A stretch of DNA of 64,000 nt from Tanytarsus gracilentus (taxonomy: Eukaryota; Arthropoda; Insecta; Diptera; Chironomidae). The notes under the pieces are model-generated. The model had not been told where the DNA came from. It did not search any database and saw nothing but the letters and a program-made list of their open reading frames with translations. The position numbers were made by a program, and so were the translations under genes. Location: contig JAXRKN010000042.1 in NCBI GenBank assembly GCA_038502055.1, forward strand, positions 558,001-622,000, given 5' to 3'. Below, one piece after another: positions 48,715-59,241 of this stretch (positions are counted from its first letter, which is position 1; each line of letters starts with the position of its first letter).

Positions 48715-49935
48715 ATGTTTATTTACATGGAGAACATGACAAATGATCTTAAAAATCATTTTCTTACTTTAAACGTTAATTTTCAAGGTGAACTTATCAC
48801 TTTTAAGGAATTACTCACAAATTACTCTGCTCTTAACTGCTTAACAACTTTTGAAATTTTGCAAACTTTTAATGGTCATCCAATTAACATCTCAAGTAAG
48901 CCTAATTTCATCCAGGATTTTTACATCGAAAGATTTTTTATTGATGAAGGAACTAAAGTAAACGAAAATCATTATGAAAATGACAAAATTAATCAAAAAC
49001 TCACTGATGTCAAAACTATTGAAGAAATCGTAAAAACTTTTAGAGAAACTGAAATTTTCCTCCTTTCAAATCACGTCGGTGATGGAAAGTCAACAACTTT
49101 CAAAAATTTGGCTATTAAATTGAAAGAAACTTTTCCCAAAAGATGGATTCAGTTTTTGGACTTGAAAAAATATTTTGAAACGTTTGAAATTGGCAAAAAA
49201 ATTAATATAAATGACGTTGAAGAGTTTTTGACCAACGACTTATTAAAGTTGAATAAACTAGAGAAAGAAATTTTCAAGAATTTTTTAAGCTCTGGACGCG
49301 TGATTTTGTTATGGGATGAAGTCGATGAAATCGCAACCCTCCATAAAGATTTTATGATTGAGTTAGTCGGAAAAGTCAGCGGTCTACAATTTATTTCAAC
49401 TCGGCCACAGTTTTTAAACGATTTCAGCAAAAAGTTGAAAGTTAAAGCTCTAAAGTTGGTGCCGTTCGGGAAGTCAGAGAGATTTGAATTTTTAACAAAG
49501 TTGATAGCAAGTAAACTTTTTAGATTAAATGCTGATCAATACTGGCATGAATTTAATTCGAAAGAAGTTGCCGATAAAAATTTAAGAGAGAAAATTTTCA
49601 AATTGGTTGAAAAATGTGAAAAGATTTTAAATTCAATCGAGACTTCAAAATTACGAGATCAATTCTTAACAAATCCACTTTTAATAAAAATGATCGTAGA
49701 AATTCTGAGTCTAGAGAACTTTGAAAACTTGAAATGCGAAATCATTGCAAGAGATTTTGAAAACATTTTAGAAATCATGGAGCTTACTCCAAAATTGTTC
49801 TGCGATCATATTTCTCGAGAACAACTTAACGAACGTTTTTTTATGCTCAAATTATTTTATTTTTTATTGACTTCTTTGGCACTTATTTTACTTTTTTACG
49901 TTGTTCGTTTAAGAGCGATAATTCTTAAGTGTTGA
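48715..49935 (+). CDS. NACHT/STAND ATPase fragment with C-terminal membrane segment
   Basis: 406 residues. The first ~55 repeat the end of the upstream frame at about 98% DNA identity. The STAND ATPase follows: G-D-G-K-S-T at 122-127 (Walker A; the usual first glycine is not conserved), L-W-D-E-V-D-E at 199-205 (Walker B), S-T-R-P near 228-231 (sensor), and N-P-L-L at 320-323 of the helical part. A hydrophobic helix near 381-400 ends the protein; no leucine-rich or WD repeats follow. The ATG at 48,715 exists only because small deletions broke the upstream frame, so this is probably the 3' part of the gene starting at 46,274 rather than an independent gene. An AATAAA overlaps the stop region. 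Confidence 0.7.
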   Translation: MFIYMENMTNDLKNHFLTLNVNFQGELITFKELLTNYSALNCLTTFEILQTFNGHPINISSKPNFIQDFYIERFFIDEGTKVNENHYENDKINQKLTDVKTIEEIVKTFRETEIFLLSNHVGDGKSTTFKNLAIKLKETFPKRWIQFLDLKKYFETFEIGKKININDVEEFLTNDLLKLNKLEKEIFKNFLSSGRVILLWDEVDEIATLHKDFMIELVGKVSGLQFISTRPQFLNDFSKKLKVKALKLVPFGKSERFEFLTKLIASKLFRLNADQYWHEFNSKEVADKNLREKIFKLVEKCEKILNSIETSKLRDQFLTNPLLIKMIVEILSLENFENLKCEIIARDFENILEIMELTPKLFCDHISREQLNERFFMLKLFYFLLTSLALILLFYVVRLRAIILKC

Positions 49936-49940
49936 ATAAA
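49935..49940 (+). terminator. Poly(A) signal after the NACHT frame
   Basis: AATAAA overlaps the last base of the stop codon; another follows within about 25 bp. Confidence 0.5.
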
Positions 49941-50585
49941 CAAAAATTATATTCATGAATAAACATGGTTTTATGCACATAATTCAAAATATTATAATTC
50001 GAATCGCAGTCCGATCCATTAATCGAATTAAAGTATAAAATATTATCCAAAAATATCATTTTTCAAAAAGGATAGTGTCGAAGATTGAATAAAAAAATTT
50101 AAAATTGATTCATTGAATAAAAAATATTTTTAACAAAGTCTTTGAATTTCCTTCAAGTATACATCATGATCATCCTTTTCTCTCAACAAATATCAATTGT
50201 TCCTTTTCATCAAGAGACGATTTGGTCTTGAAAACAAACAAATCGGTACGTGCATGCTTCCACCTACAGACACACACCATTGTGTGTAAATTTTCCATGT
50301 CTATATACATTGAGGAACGTTTAAGCTTCCTTGTACTATGGCGTCATGCATAATTTATTCCACAAATATGATAATTGGGTAAATATAAGACTTCCTCCCT
50401 ACATGTGAGTAGCTCTCATGCATACAAAGCTCTTAAAGCATCTTTCTTACTCTTTTTTTCTAATAAAATGCAATTATGTTGCGGATGCCGAAGAAGGAGG
50501 AAGAAGATTGCATGAATGCGATTAAGTAATTTGTGTATGTTTTGAGGAAAATTGCTTGGAAGATTATCAAAAAGCTATTACCCAT

Positions 50586-50604
50586 ACACACACACACACA
50601 CACA
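50586..50604 (+). repeat. CA microsatellite
   Basis: About nine AC dinucleotides in a row. Confidence 0.85.
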
Positions 50605-50794
50605 TGAAGTATGAGTTAAGAAAACTTTGTATCTTCTCAAAAACGTGCCTGAAAATTTTTTACTTCTTATTTTTTCAACTAAATAAAAGAAAACTTGCAA
50701 ATTGAATTTTTTTATTTCGATGAAGAGGAAGAAAGCATAATCAGCACAAATAAATCGCTTTAGGGTTCGAAGAAGAGGAAATAAGCTGTTTGTG

Positions 50795-50927
50795 GCGGGA
50801 TGAGGACACATTTTAAGAATTCGAACCTGCAGTTAAAAAATTTATCAAAAAAATGCAACAAAAAAAATTAAAGCTTTATTTTGAATTTTCACATTTAAAA
50901 AAAATATTTCTAGTGTCCCAACCCTTG
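50795..50927. repeat. Inverted-repeat element containing a B-box-like motif
   Basis: Left GGGATGAGGACACA and right AGTGTCCCAACCCTTG pair as imperfect inverted repeats 133 bp apart. GAATTCGAACC, one mismatch from the B-box-like 11-mer, lies 8 bp inside the left arm, linking the two repeat families. Confidence 0.45.
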
Positions 50928-51233
50928 TAAAATTTTCTCCCATGTCAAATAGTGAAACATCATTGATGTGTGTTCAATATTGAAATTCAGAGCACACGAG
51001 GAGACACATCAAGAGTTTTTTAGAGAGTTATGAAGGTTAAGATGAAACAATGTGCGATGATTGAAAGATGCTCGATGTATGTGCACATGCTGAGCTCTCA
51101 ACTATCACTCATGCCTCACATAACTTTCAAGACGTCACAGAATATGCTCTTCACTCCTTGTTATCATTATTATGGAAATTTTTTCATGAAAGTCAATGAT
51201 GGAATGAAAAAAGTTTTGAATTTTGAGCTTCAT

Positions 51234-51456
51234 ATGATAAAAAGATTATGAATAATTTTGGTTTTGATTTTTGTTGAATATTTTTTTTGTAATTTGTAGG
51301 CCCAATTTTTTTGTTGTTTTCTTCTTTCTTTTTTCTTTTTTTTCAATTTATTAAAAAAGTTTTTTTTATTTTTTATAAAAATTTTTATAATAAACTCATT
51401 TTAAAAATTTTTATATATTGATATAAAAATGATAAAAAGATTATGAATAATTTTGG
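51234..51456 (+). repeat. 28-bp exact direct repeat around degenerate sequence
   Basis: The same 28 bp occurs at 51,234-51,261 and 51,429-51,456. The DNA after the first copy looks like a C/G-depleted, homopolymer-rich version of the DNA after the second (for example ...TTGTTGAATATTTTTT against ...TTGTCGAATTTTTTCG). No gene lies here. Confidence 0.6.
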
Positions 51457-52704
51457 CGGTCTTTCGATTATTTGTCGAATTTTTTCGAGGAAAATATTTA
51501 TTGATCTCAATAAATTTAAAAGATCTTTAATAAACATTTTTTTCCCGTTACATGAAATTTCCACGTGCGAACGCGCATTATTTATCTATTTGACATTTCC
51601 TCGATATATTCAAATAAGGAAGTGCCATGTTCACAACAGCAGTAGATCGGAAAAACAGCGAGAGATTTCACTTCATTGTCAGTAGCACATTTCAATACTT
51701 TTCATCCTCATGAACCATATGGAAGAATGTTTGTTTTTCTTACGCTTCTTTTGTTTTTATCGAAGCCACCCTCAATGCTTTTTTTCTCATTTATTTTATA
51801 TTGATGTATTGATTTCACACCGAATAGAAAAATATGTTTATTGTGCTTTTTTCATTTGAATGGAAATTGGCAGCGAGCGTGTGTGTGCGGAAAACTTTGA
51901 AGGCCGCTCTGCATCGAGATGTTGAGTGAATGAGATTTAATTTAAAACGCTTAAATAATATTACGTGGATTGAAGTTTGAGAAGAACTTTATTGAGCTTT
52001 AAAGCTTATTTTTAAAAATTTATTCAAATGCTCAGATAAAATGCTTTTTAAAATATTTTAATAAAATTTAAATAAATTTTTGAGATGATAAAAAAACTAT
52101 AATGACACTGTGAATTTTAAAAACAAACAAAAGCTTTAAACCGATTTAAAAAGCTTAAAAGCTCTCTAAAAAATTCTAAAAGCTCTCTAAAAAGCTTTAA
52201 AGTTTTTAACTGTTTAATCCATTTTTAAAAATTTCTTAATATTTCCAAAAAATTTCAAACATTCTTCAAAATAATAATAAAAATCTTCGAAAAAAAATTT
52301 AAATCACGTCCATAAATAAAATTCTCAGACAATCCAAAACATAAATTTTATCTTTAAATTCCCCGAAGAGCAGCAAAACACACCTGAAATGTGCTTAATG
52401 CCTGAGTGGACCATCATATCAGATTAGGTGAAAACTTCTCCATCTCTTCTTCGTCTGATTTCCATAAATTTTACTTCCTTATCAGCCGTCCATCGAGGCA
52501 TAAGAACATGAACATGAAATCACTTCTTTTTATTCGGATGGAGTTTATATTGGCACATTGCTCTCGCAGGCTTTGGCTTATAATCTTCTTTTAAAAATCG
52601 ATAACTTCCTTCCCGAATGATGTTGTATGGCATCACATTATAAATATTAAAGCTCTGTTATTGTTACATTGCCGCTGCTGCTGCTTCTGCTCGATATCGA
52701 CGAT

Positions 52705-52812
52705 CAAGGGGAAGAAAATCCAGTCTCAAAAAATAAAATATTCCTTTGAGACTTTAAAAGAAATATTTTGAAAAATATTTAAATAAAATTCCCAAGTGTC
52801 GCAACCCCTTGT
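52705..52812. repeat. Decayed inverted-repeat element
   Basis: The right arm AAGTGTCGCAACCCCTTG fits the family; on the left only CAAGGGG matches. The interior is AT-rich. Confidence 0.3.
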
Positions 52813-53883
52813 GATCGCAACCATTATCAGGTAGGGACTGAATGAAAGGCAACGGAATAAAAAAGAATATGAAAGATTTATGATACACGAACGGTGATTT
52901 ATAACAAATGTAAATCTAAAAGGCGCGCATTGTTAGCCGTGAAAAGTGAGCGAGAGAGAGAATAATGATGTTGTGTGTGAGCGACATCGGATAAAAAGGA
53001 ATTTTCTCAATAGCTTTTTTTCTGCTCTCTTTCGCGTACCCAAAGATTTATCTAATGGTCATTGAATATTCCGCAAAACCCTCATAATTCTTATGAAAAA
53101 ATATTCTTCAGGGCGCCTCATAAAAAAGAGATGAGCCTTGTCGTTGATGAAAATCTTGATGGTTCTTTAAAAGGCACTAAATGCCCCGGCGAGCAAGTCA
53201 TTAGGAAATCGCAATAATGTTTTCAGGTGTAATTTAAAGCTGTTGCATTAGAGATTATCTTTCTTTTTTATGTGCAGCATCGTCTTCTCTCACAGCACAT
53301 CGGACAGGTTGAAATTACAAGCTTTCAACTTCCTCATTTTTCTTTTGTTGCTGTCTACGTTGAATTTTAATTTATGAGATTTTTTAAGCATGAAAATTAA
53401 AGACTCTGATGGTGTTTTGGATTTTGCATGACCTAAAGGTATTTTTTAATGTATAATCAGTTAAAATGTTTGTGTTGTTCAGTTCTAAAAATTCCATTTC
53501 AGTTCTCGTTTGATGATAAAAGAACCACCAATGCATGAATGATGGACTTGATTGTCGATGTTCCATTGTCAATTTCCATTCGATCTCTTTCTATTGAAAA
53601 GCCAACATCGGAATGAAAGAACCGTTTCTATGGATTATGCTATGAAAATGAGGCAATTGAATGAAGTGAATGAAGGACTCAATTACTAATCCATTTTCAT
53701 TGAAAAAGCACTTCCTATTGTGAAAATCGACTCATAATATTTTCTTTCGAGGAAATGTTTTTATAGAAGTTGTTGAGGAAAAGTTGGTTGGAAACTTCGA
53801 TCGAATGAAAAGTTATGGAGCACTTGGAAAATTTGAGTGGAACGAAAATGAGAAAAATTGGCTTGATTAATTTTCTTAAACTT

Positions 53884-53889
53884 TTTATT
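53884..53889 (-). terminator. Poly(A) signal of the secreted-peptide gene
   Basis: AATAAA on the minus strand, 95 bp after the predicted stop codon. Confidence 0.5.
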
Positions 53890-53983
53890 TCATATTTTTC
53901 GGAATCATTTTACATAGCAATGGTTCATGGGAAAAGTTGAATATTTTTATATAAATTTTTTGACTTTTTATGGGTCCTTAATA

Positions 53984-54194
53984 TCAGCGGCAAAAGCAAA
54001 ACCATTGGCAATTGCCGCAATGTGGTGCAAGTTCATCGTCAACAGCAGGAACTTTTGAAAATTTTTGATTATTTAAAAATAATTTAAGTTTGCATATATA
54101 ATTCACCTGACTCCTGTCCATTGCTATCGACCGGCAAAGCAGCGATAAATGCGATAACCAAGAAAAAAACTACGAAAGCGAATAAGTAACGCAT
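53984..54194 (-). CDS. Two-exon gene for a small secreted cysteine-rich peptide
   Basis: Exon 1 is 54,194-54,107 and exon 2 is 54,051-53,984, with a 55-bp intron (GTGAAT donor, CAAAAG acceptor); total 51 residues. Residues 1-19 are a strong signal peptide (M-R-Y then a long F/V/I/A/L run ending A-A). An acidic pro-like segment (about 20-40, rich in D, E, S and P) follows. The last 11 residues hold all four cysteines as C-x2-C-x3-C-x-C with W, F and a terminal R. Without splicing the frame ends after 35 residues with no cysteine. A TATA box and initiator sit at correct spacing upstream. The layout resembles precursors of immune or regulatory peptides, but I recognise no family, so function is open. 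The weak point is the purine-rich acceptor. Confidence 0.58.
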
Positions 54195-54242
54195 TTTGAT
54201 TTTTTTAGACTTGAATTCTTTTTCACAAGGTTTAAAATTGTT

Positions 54243-54280
54243 CTGATATGGTTTCAAAATTTTGAGGTTCTTTTTATATA
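54243..54280 (-). promoter_or_regulatory. Core promoter of the secreted-peptide gene
   Basis: On the minus strand TATATAAAAA (54,280-54,271) is followed about 30 bp later by CATATCAG (54,250-54,243), an initiator-like sequence, and about 50 bp later by the ATG with a CAAA context. An AGATAA GATA-type site lies further upstream (54,342-54,347 on the plus strand as TTATCT). Confidence 0.5.
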
Positions 54281-54299
54281 TTTTTAAAATTTTGAACGT

Positions 54300-54871
54300 C
54301 AAGGTTAAAAATTATATGGCTATGTTTTGACACAATTTTTTTTATCTAGAATCATCAAAATTTTTATAACAGTTGTCAAGCATTTGCAAAGATATAAAAT
54401 TTTAATTCTCTTACTTTGGACCTAAAGTTTTGTTTGATCGAATTGCGTCAGAATTTTTTTAATCTAGTAAATAAACAAAACCGTATTTTGAAGACAAAAT
54501 TATAAAACAATGATAAAATTTTTTACATAATGCAGAGATATTTAAACAAGGAATAAAATTCATCAAACAAGATAATTAGCACACACGTGCTTTAATTAAA
54601 ATTTATTTTACATATTTAAAACTTTTTTAAACCTGCCAAAATAAAGTTTTTTTCGTCCTTTTTTCTTAAACTCTTTTTAAAATGCAAAACATTTTTCTCC
54701 AACAATGAGACGGAAAACGAATAAAAAGCAAGAAAACTTTTCTTCTTATTTGCTTGGAGCGTTTGGAAGCAGCATGCAACATACAAGGAACGCAAAAACA
54801 GGAATCATTTTCCTCTTCACTCACTTCCATGCCCTCGAGAGAGAGAATGAGAAAAACTTTCAATGAACCTC
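54300..54871. other. Intergenic stretch upstream of the secreted-peptide gene
   Basis: AT-rich and noncoding as far as I can read. It should contain the regulatory DNA of the minus-strand peptide gene; only the GATA-type site stands out. Confidence 0.45.
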
Positions 54872-55887
54872 ATACCTGTCGTCGTTTTTTCTATTCATTG
54901 TGCCCTTTTTTGTTTTCGCCTCCTCTCTCCTGTTATTCCCTTGTTTTTGTTTAATGTTCCGTGGTTGATTACCCGGGTGGTGGGTCCGGAATGCATGACG
55001 TTTTGAAAAAATAAGGGTTTAGTTGCGGCTAAAAATTTGATATTCCTTTTGATGGGATTTTTTGCAGTTTTTATTTATTTTAATTATTATACTATCCTTG
55101 GCTATTATTTATTTAATTAATATAATAAAAATATTGTTTATATATATCCCGAATGAAATTTAAAAAATAATGACTTTTCCCCAAAATCATGAGGAAGTTA
55201 TGGTTCCTTTCCATAAAATATCTAATTAATATAAATATTTTCGATATCTTAGGGGGTTCCAATACTGTTAGGTATGTTCAAAAAAAACGCCCTTCTGAAG
55301 CACCTTTTTTTTCCTTTTTTTCACTATCTTCTTTCCCCTCCCTCGCTTCTTGGCTTCCACCCTCCTTTCTCTGCCCATCTATACTATTCCCTGTCTTTTG
55401 CTTCACCGCCCGTCCTTCTTTTCCCCTCCTTGGTCCGCTCCGCTTGGCTTCCCTCTCTCCTCTGTCTCTTCGGCTTCACTCCCTCTCTCCCTTCTTCGGA
55501 CTTTCTCTTCCCTCCTGTTTGGCTTTCCCTCCCTTTCTGTCCCTTTTCGGCTTCTTCCCTGTCCTTTGGTCTTTCTTGTCCTTCCTTTTTTGTCCTTCCT
55601 CCTTTTTTCTGTCCTTGTCCTTGGTTCTGTTTCTGCCTCTTCTCTGCCTCAAATGTTTCCCTTCAGAGGTTTTCGTCTCCTTTTTCTTGCTTTCTTCCTT
55701 TCCTTTAATCCGTTCCTCCCTGCTGTTATTTATCGATGGGAATGTGTGACGCGGTGAAGTGAATTATATAAAAGCGGCTTTTGTCTTCTTTATTCTCCGT
55801 TCAAGTTCAAACTAAACTCTCCACAATCATAATCCGATAATCCGAACGCTGGGCTCGATCCGTCACTTTCGTCATCCCAACAATACC
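54872..55887. mobile_element. Solo LTR with 5-bp target duplications
   Basis: ATACC at 54,872-54,876 and again at 55,883-55,887 bracket a 1,006-bp unit starting TGTCGTCG and ending CCCAACA, the TG...CA ends of an LTR. A strong TATA box (TATATAAAAG, 55,765-55,774) sits about 110 bp from the 3' end, where U3 meets R. A strikingly pyrimidine-rich tract (about 55,300-55,700) explains long chance open frames of S, F, L and P. There is no primer-binding site or coding region, so it is a recombination remnant. The superfamily is not determinable; it is unlike the LTRs of the BEL element. Confidence 0.62.
55765..55774 (+). promoter_or_regulatory. TATA box of the solo LTR
   Basis: TATATAAAAG followed about 30 bp later by ATTCTCCGTTC as possible start. 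It could drive transcription toward the right. Confidence 0.5.
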
Positions 55888-56195
55888 TTAATAGGTATTT
55901 TTATTGGCTCGGTCTCATTCATAGTTCTCATACGTGTCCTCAATTGAAAAATGAATGATTGCTTCATGCGACAACGACGATGATGTCGACAGCGACGTGG
56001 TGCGGATAAAGAAAAGCACAGCTGGCATAACCTACCTCAATGTTATTATAGAGAGGTGAGAATAGTTAGATCCTGGATAAAGGTGTGATAATAGTTGGAA
56101 ACTTGATTGTAATTTTTTCTGAAGATTAATTAAACATTTTTTGGTAGTCTAAAAATATATTAAAATTAATAATATTTCATTTGAAGAATTTCCGA

Positions 56196-56206
56196 GGTTC
56201 GAATCC
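56196..56206 (+). repeat. B-box-like motif copy (exact)
   Basis: GGTTCGAATCC, 562 bp from an oppositely oriented exact copy. Confidence 0.5.
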
Positions 56207-56757
56207 TTGATTTAAAAATAAGTGAACTTTCCTCATTCACATAATTTTTTTTGTTAGAACTTGAAGTTTTCACTCCTAGCTTTTTTTGCACCTAAACAAA
56301 GCTTTTCCAATTTTTCCCACCTCCACATCATAAAACATGATTTATGCAATCGCTTTGAAAAAAAGCAGAGCGAAAAATTGTGTGTGGCGGGTTCTTCTTA
56401 ATAACTTCGTGCCATCACACGAGAAAATTGCTTTCGAGCACATTGTGTGTGTGCCTCTTTATATTAATTTTTTCGCTATTACCAGTTGTCGTCATGATGA
56501 AAAGACGGGGGTGGAAAAAGGAAAAAGCTTCTAGATAAAATTTAAATTAATTTCTCAATTTTTTCTCACTCTTTTTTACCTCCCGAGGGTGCAATTATTC
56601 AAAACGAATGCATGTTGCATGCTAACTGTTGTGGAATAAGTTTAGCTGAGAATAGAGCGTTAAAAATCAATTTCGAGCTCATTTTAAAATAAAATAGTTA
56701 AAAAAAATGTTTTTCGAGTAATATAATGCTCACATTCAATAATAGTTTAAATTTTTA

Positions 56758-56768
56758 GGATTCGAACC
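56758..56768 (-). repeat. B-box-like motif copy (exact, minus)
   Basis: GGATTCGAACC in AT-rich DNA; together with the copy at 56.2 kb it forms a converging pair. Confidence 0.5.
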
Positions 56769-58204
56769 TTCCATTAATAATTTTAAATTAATTTTTCTAA
56801 CATTTAATTCAAATTTCTATCAACAATGTTTTGAATATTTTCTCGAAAATAAATCTATTAAACTTAATTTTATTACAAATCAATATTTGACTAAAAAGTC
56901 CATTCGAGACGGTGTCACACATTGCCGTTAGATGAAGAATGGTCATTAAAATTTATTGGCGACTTTAAAGAGTCAAATATCCGCTAAACATATTTGCTGC
57001 GTTTCATTGCCAGACATTCCCATTTATGTTCGAATGAAAATTGATACAGAAAGAGCGATTTCGAACGTCTGCGTTAATATCAACCAAAAACGCTATTAAT
57101 TTTAATTCGCTCATTTTTTCTTGCTGTCGCTTTTAACGCTTTTCGAATGAGAAATAAATTCATGGACACGCAGAGAGTGCTGTGACTTGTTGATGTTCAT
57201 GTCGCAGTTGAATTAAAAGTGTTTTACAATAATCAGCTAAGCTAACTTCAATTCAAAGTCAACTTAACTGAACACTGCAGAACACTCTCGAAATGTCACC
57301 AATTGAAATTGAACGTCCATGATTTTTTTTTATCGACAAAATATGCAAAATTATTCATGCAATATCTGGGATGTCGTGCGAGCGAACATAAGAACAGCAA
57401 AAAGTAATGCACAACAATTTGTTCGTTTCTGATATGCATCGCATGAAGAGTCAAAGTCCTTATGTTTTATTACTACATTCAGCCACATAACTGACTGACA
57501 CTGGATGGAGGAGAGATGTTTGTGCCACACAATGCTAATGGTTTTGTCTGTGCATGATAAATAATTACATGTGTTATTCACTTTTTACCATTTTCCAAGT
57601 CTCGATGCCATCCTTTATTTGCCATTGTTGAGTGTCATCGTATGCTATAAATAATTTTTGTTATGCATGAGCTTCATTTTTAGTCCATAATGTTCTTTTT
57701 AAACCGTGATTGCAGGAAGGAAATTATTTTCTTACTTAGCATGAGTAATTTTAGCTTTTTAAAAAAGTTGTGAAGTTTTTGTTCTGTTAAATTTTTAAAA
57801 CTTAAAAGCGTTGATTTATTTTTAAAACTTTCAGCAGTTATTTTAAAATACAATCAAATTTAAATCTGACAACGCACCTACTCGAAGCTGCTTTTAGTCG
57901 AAATTGTCATTTTTCCTCCTCTGCCATTATGTGCAAAAAATCTATTCATTGCACGAGTTTTGTATAAAATAAATTCTGTCACATGACAGACTTAACTTTC
58001 AATCCTTTCTCATTATAACGACAGTGAATCGAATCTGTCTGAATGGTAAAAAAAGCATACAAAAATTAATGCCGCTGTATGCATTGCTCTTAAAAAATCC
58101 TTGACAATTAAATCCTTTTTAACCTTTATGAAATTTTCGATTGTTTTTAACGGTCTGATTTGTGAGATAATTCAAAATTTAATTTTTTTAATAGAAAACA
58201 TAAA

Positions 58205-58210
58205 TTTATT
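58205..58210 (-). terminator. Poly(A) signal of DDRGK1
   Basis: AATAAA on the minus strand, 23 bp after the DDRGK1 stop codon. Confidence 0.65.
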
Positions 58211-58232
58211 TTCAAAATTCTAACAAATTTTT

Positions 58233-59166
58233 TTATCCACTCGTTAGTGTAATTAAATTCGATGACTGTTCAGCTAATTCCGCTATGGAGACACGACCAC
58301 GTTGACGAATAAATTTAACCACAGCCTGAAGCTCTTCTTCCGAAATGTAAATGAATTTTCCTCGATCGTCGATGACACCGCTAAGTCGATTATCCTTCTG
58401 AAGATCCTTAATTCTATCAATTGCCGATTGAGTTTTTAGCTTGAATTGTGCGGCGAGATCTTCGAGCACCACAACTTTGTTCGTTTTGATATAATCGATG
58501 AAATTTTGGAGTAGTTCATCTTGATTAGTGTCTTCTTCATCGAAGCCCTCTTCTTGCACTTCAAATTGAGCTTTCATCTTGAGATACTCTTCTTGTTCAC
58601 GACGTTCATGTTCCTCCTGTGCTTTTCGTTCGAGCTCTTCTTTTTTCTTTTCCTCGAGAGCTTCCTGATCTTGAAGTTTTTTGCGTTCTTCTTCGGCTAG
58701 CGCTAAAAGTTAAATAAAAAATTATTTAATGGAAGTTTTCATTACCAACTGGATCTCAAACTTACCATCTCGTTTCTTTTGTTCCTCCCTCGCCTTTAAT
58801 TCAGCTTCCCGTTGTGCTTTCTTCTCCGCTTTGGCTTCAAGTTTAGCTCGCTTTTTAGCACCCATTTTCTCATCGAACACAACTTTAGATTCGTCATCGT
58901 CTGAACCTTCAGCAGCGGCTGGTTCTGGTTGTTGATGTTCAGCTGCTCTCACACGATTACGTTGTTGACCTCTCTGAAGTTGTGGACGTGCTTGTTGCTG
59001 CCTTTCTCTTGGTTTCTCTTCAGCTACGAAATATGTTATGCAATTTAGTACTTAAAATGGGTTCAATTTACTTACTTTCAGGACTGCTCTTGTTCTTGAA
59101 ATAAAGAAGAGTAACTAGCACCACCAGCAGAGCCACAAAAATTGAAATAAGGAGTATTAAATCCAT
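58233..59166 (-). CDS. DDRGK1: DDRGK domain-containing protein 1 (UFBP1)
   Basis: Exons 59,166-59,076, 59,023-58,766 and 58,702-58,233 (introns 52 and 63 bp, all GT-AG) join in frame to 272 residues. Residues 2-24 form the N-terminal membrane anchor. A Gln/Arg-rich linker, an acidic patch and a long K/E/R/A coiled-coil region follow. The C-terminal winged-helix/PCI-like domain carries the name-giving D-D-R-G-K at 228-232. In animals this ER-anchored protein recruits the UFL1 ligase for UFM1 conjugation in ER-phagy and ribosome quality control. It is somewhat shorter than the roughly 310-residue human form, mainly in the linker. The start is fixed by the membrane anchor following directly. A short unidentified minus-strand frame ends only 75 bp upstream of its ATG. 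Confidence 0.93.
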
Positions 59167-59241
59167 TTTATTTAAATTTGACTTGTGGATGTCAACAAAG
59201 TCCTTGCGGAAAAGTCAAAACAACTTTCGAAATTTGAATTT

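Larger units (their letters stand above)
49960..53870. other. AT-rich region without recognisable genes
   Basis: Contains a CA microsatellite, two inverted-repeat elements, a 28-bp direct repeat flanking degenerate sequence, and short AAAAGCTCTCTAAAAA tandem copies near 52,150-52,200. No coding frame is supported. Confidence 0.55.
55888..58200. other. AT-rich region without recognisable genes
   Basis: Two exact B-box-like motifs fall here. No frame with protein character is seen on either strand. Confidence 0.5.

Noticed and set aside
55189..55757. Overlapping 135-186 codon frames rich in S, F, L and P
   Set aside because: They arise in three phases from a pyrimidine-rich tract inside the solo LTR; low complexity, no domain.
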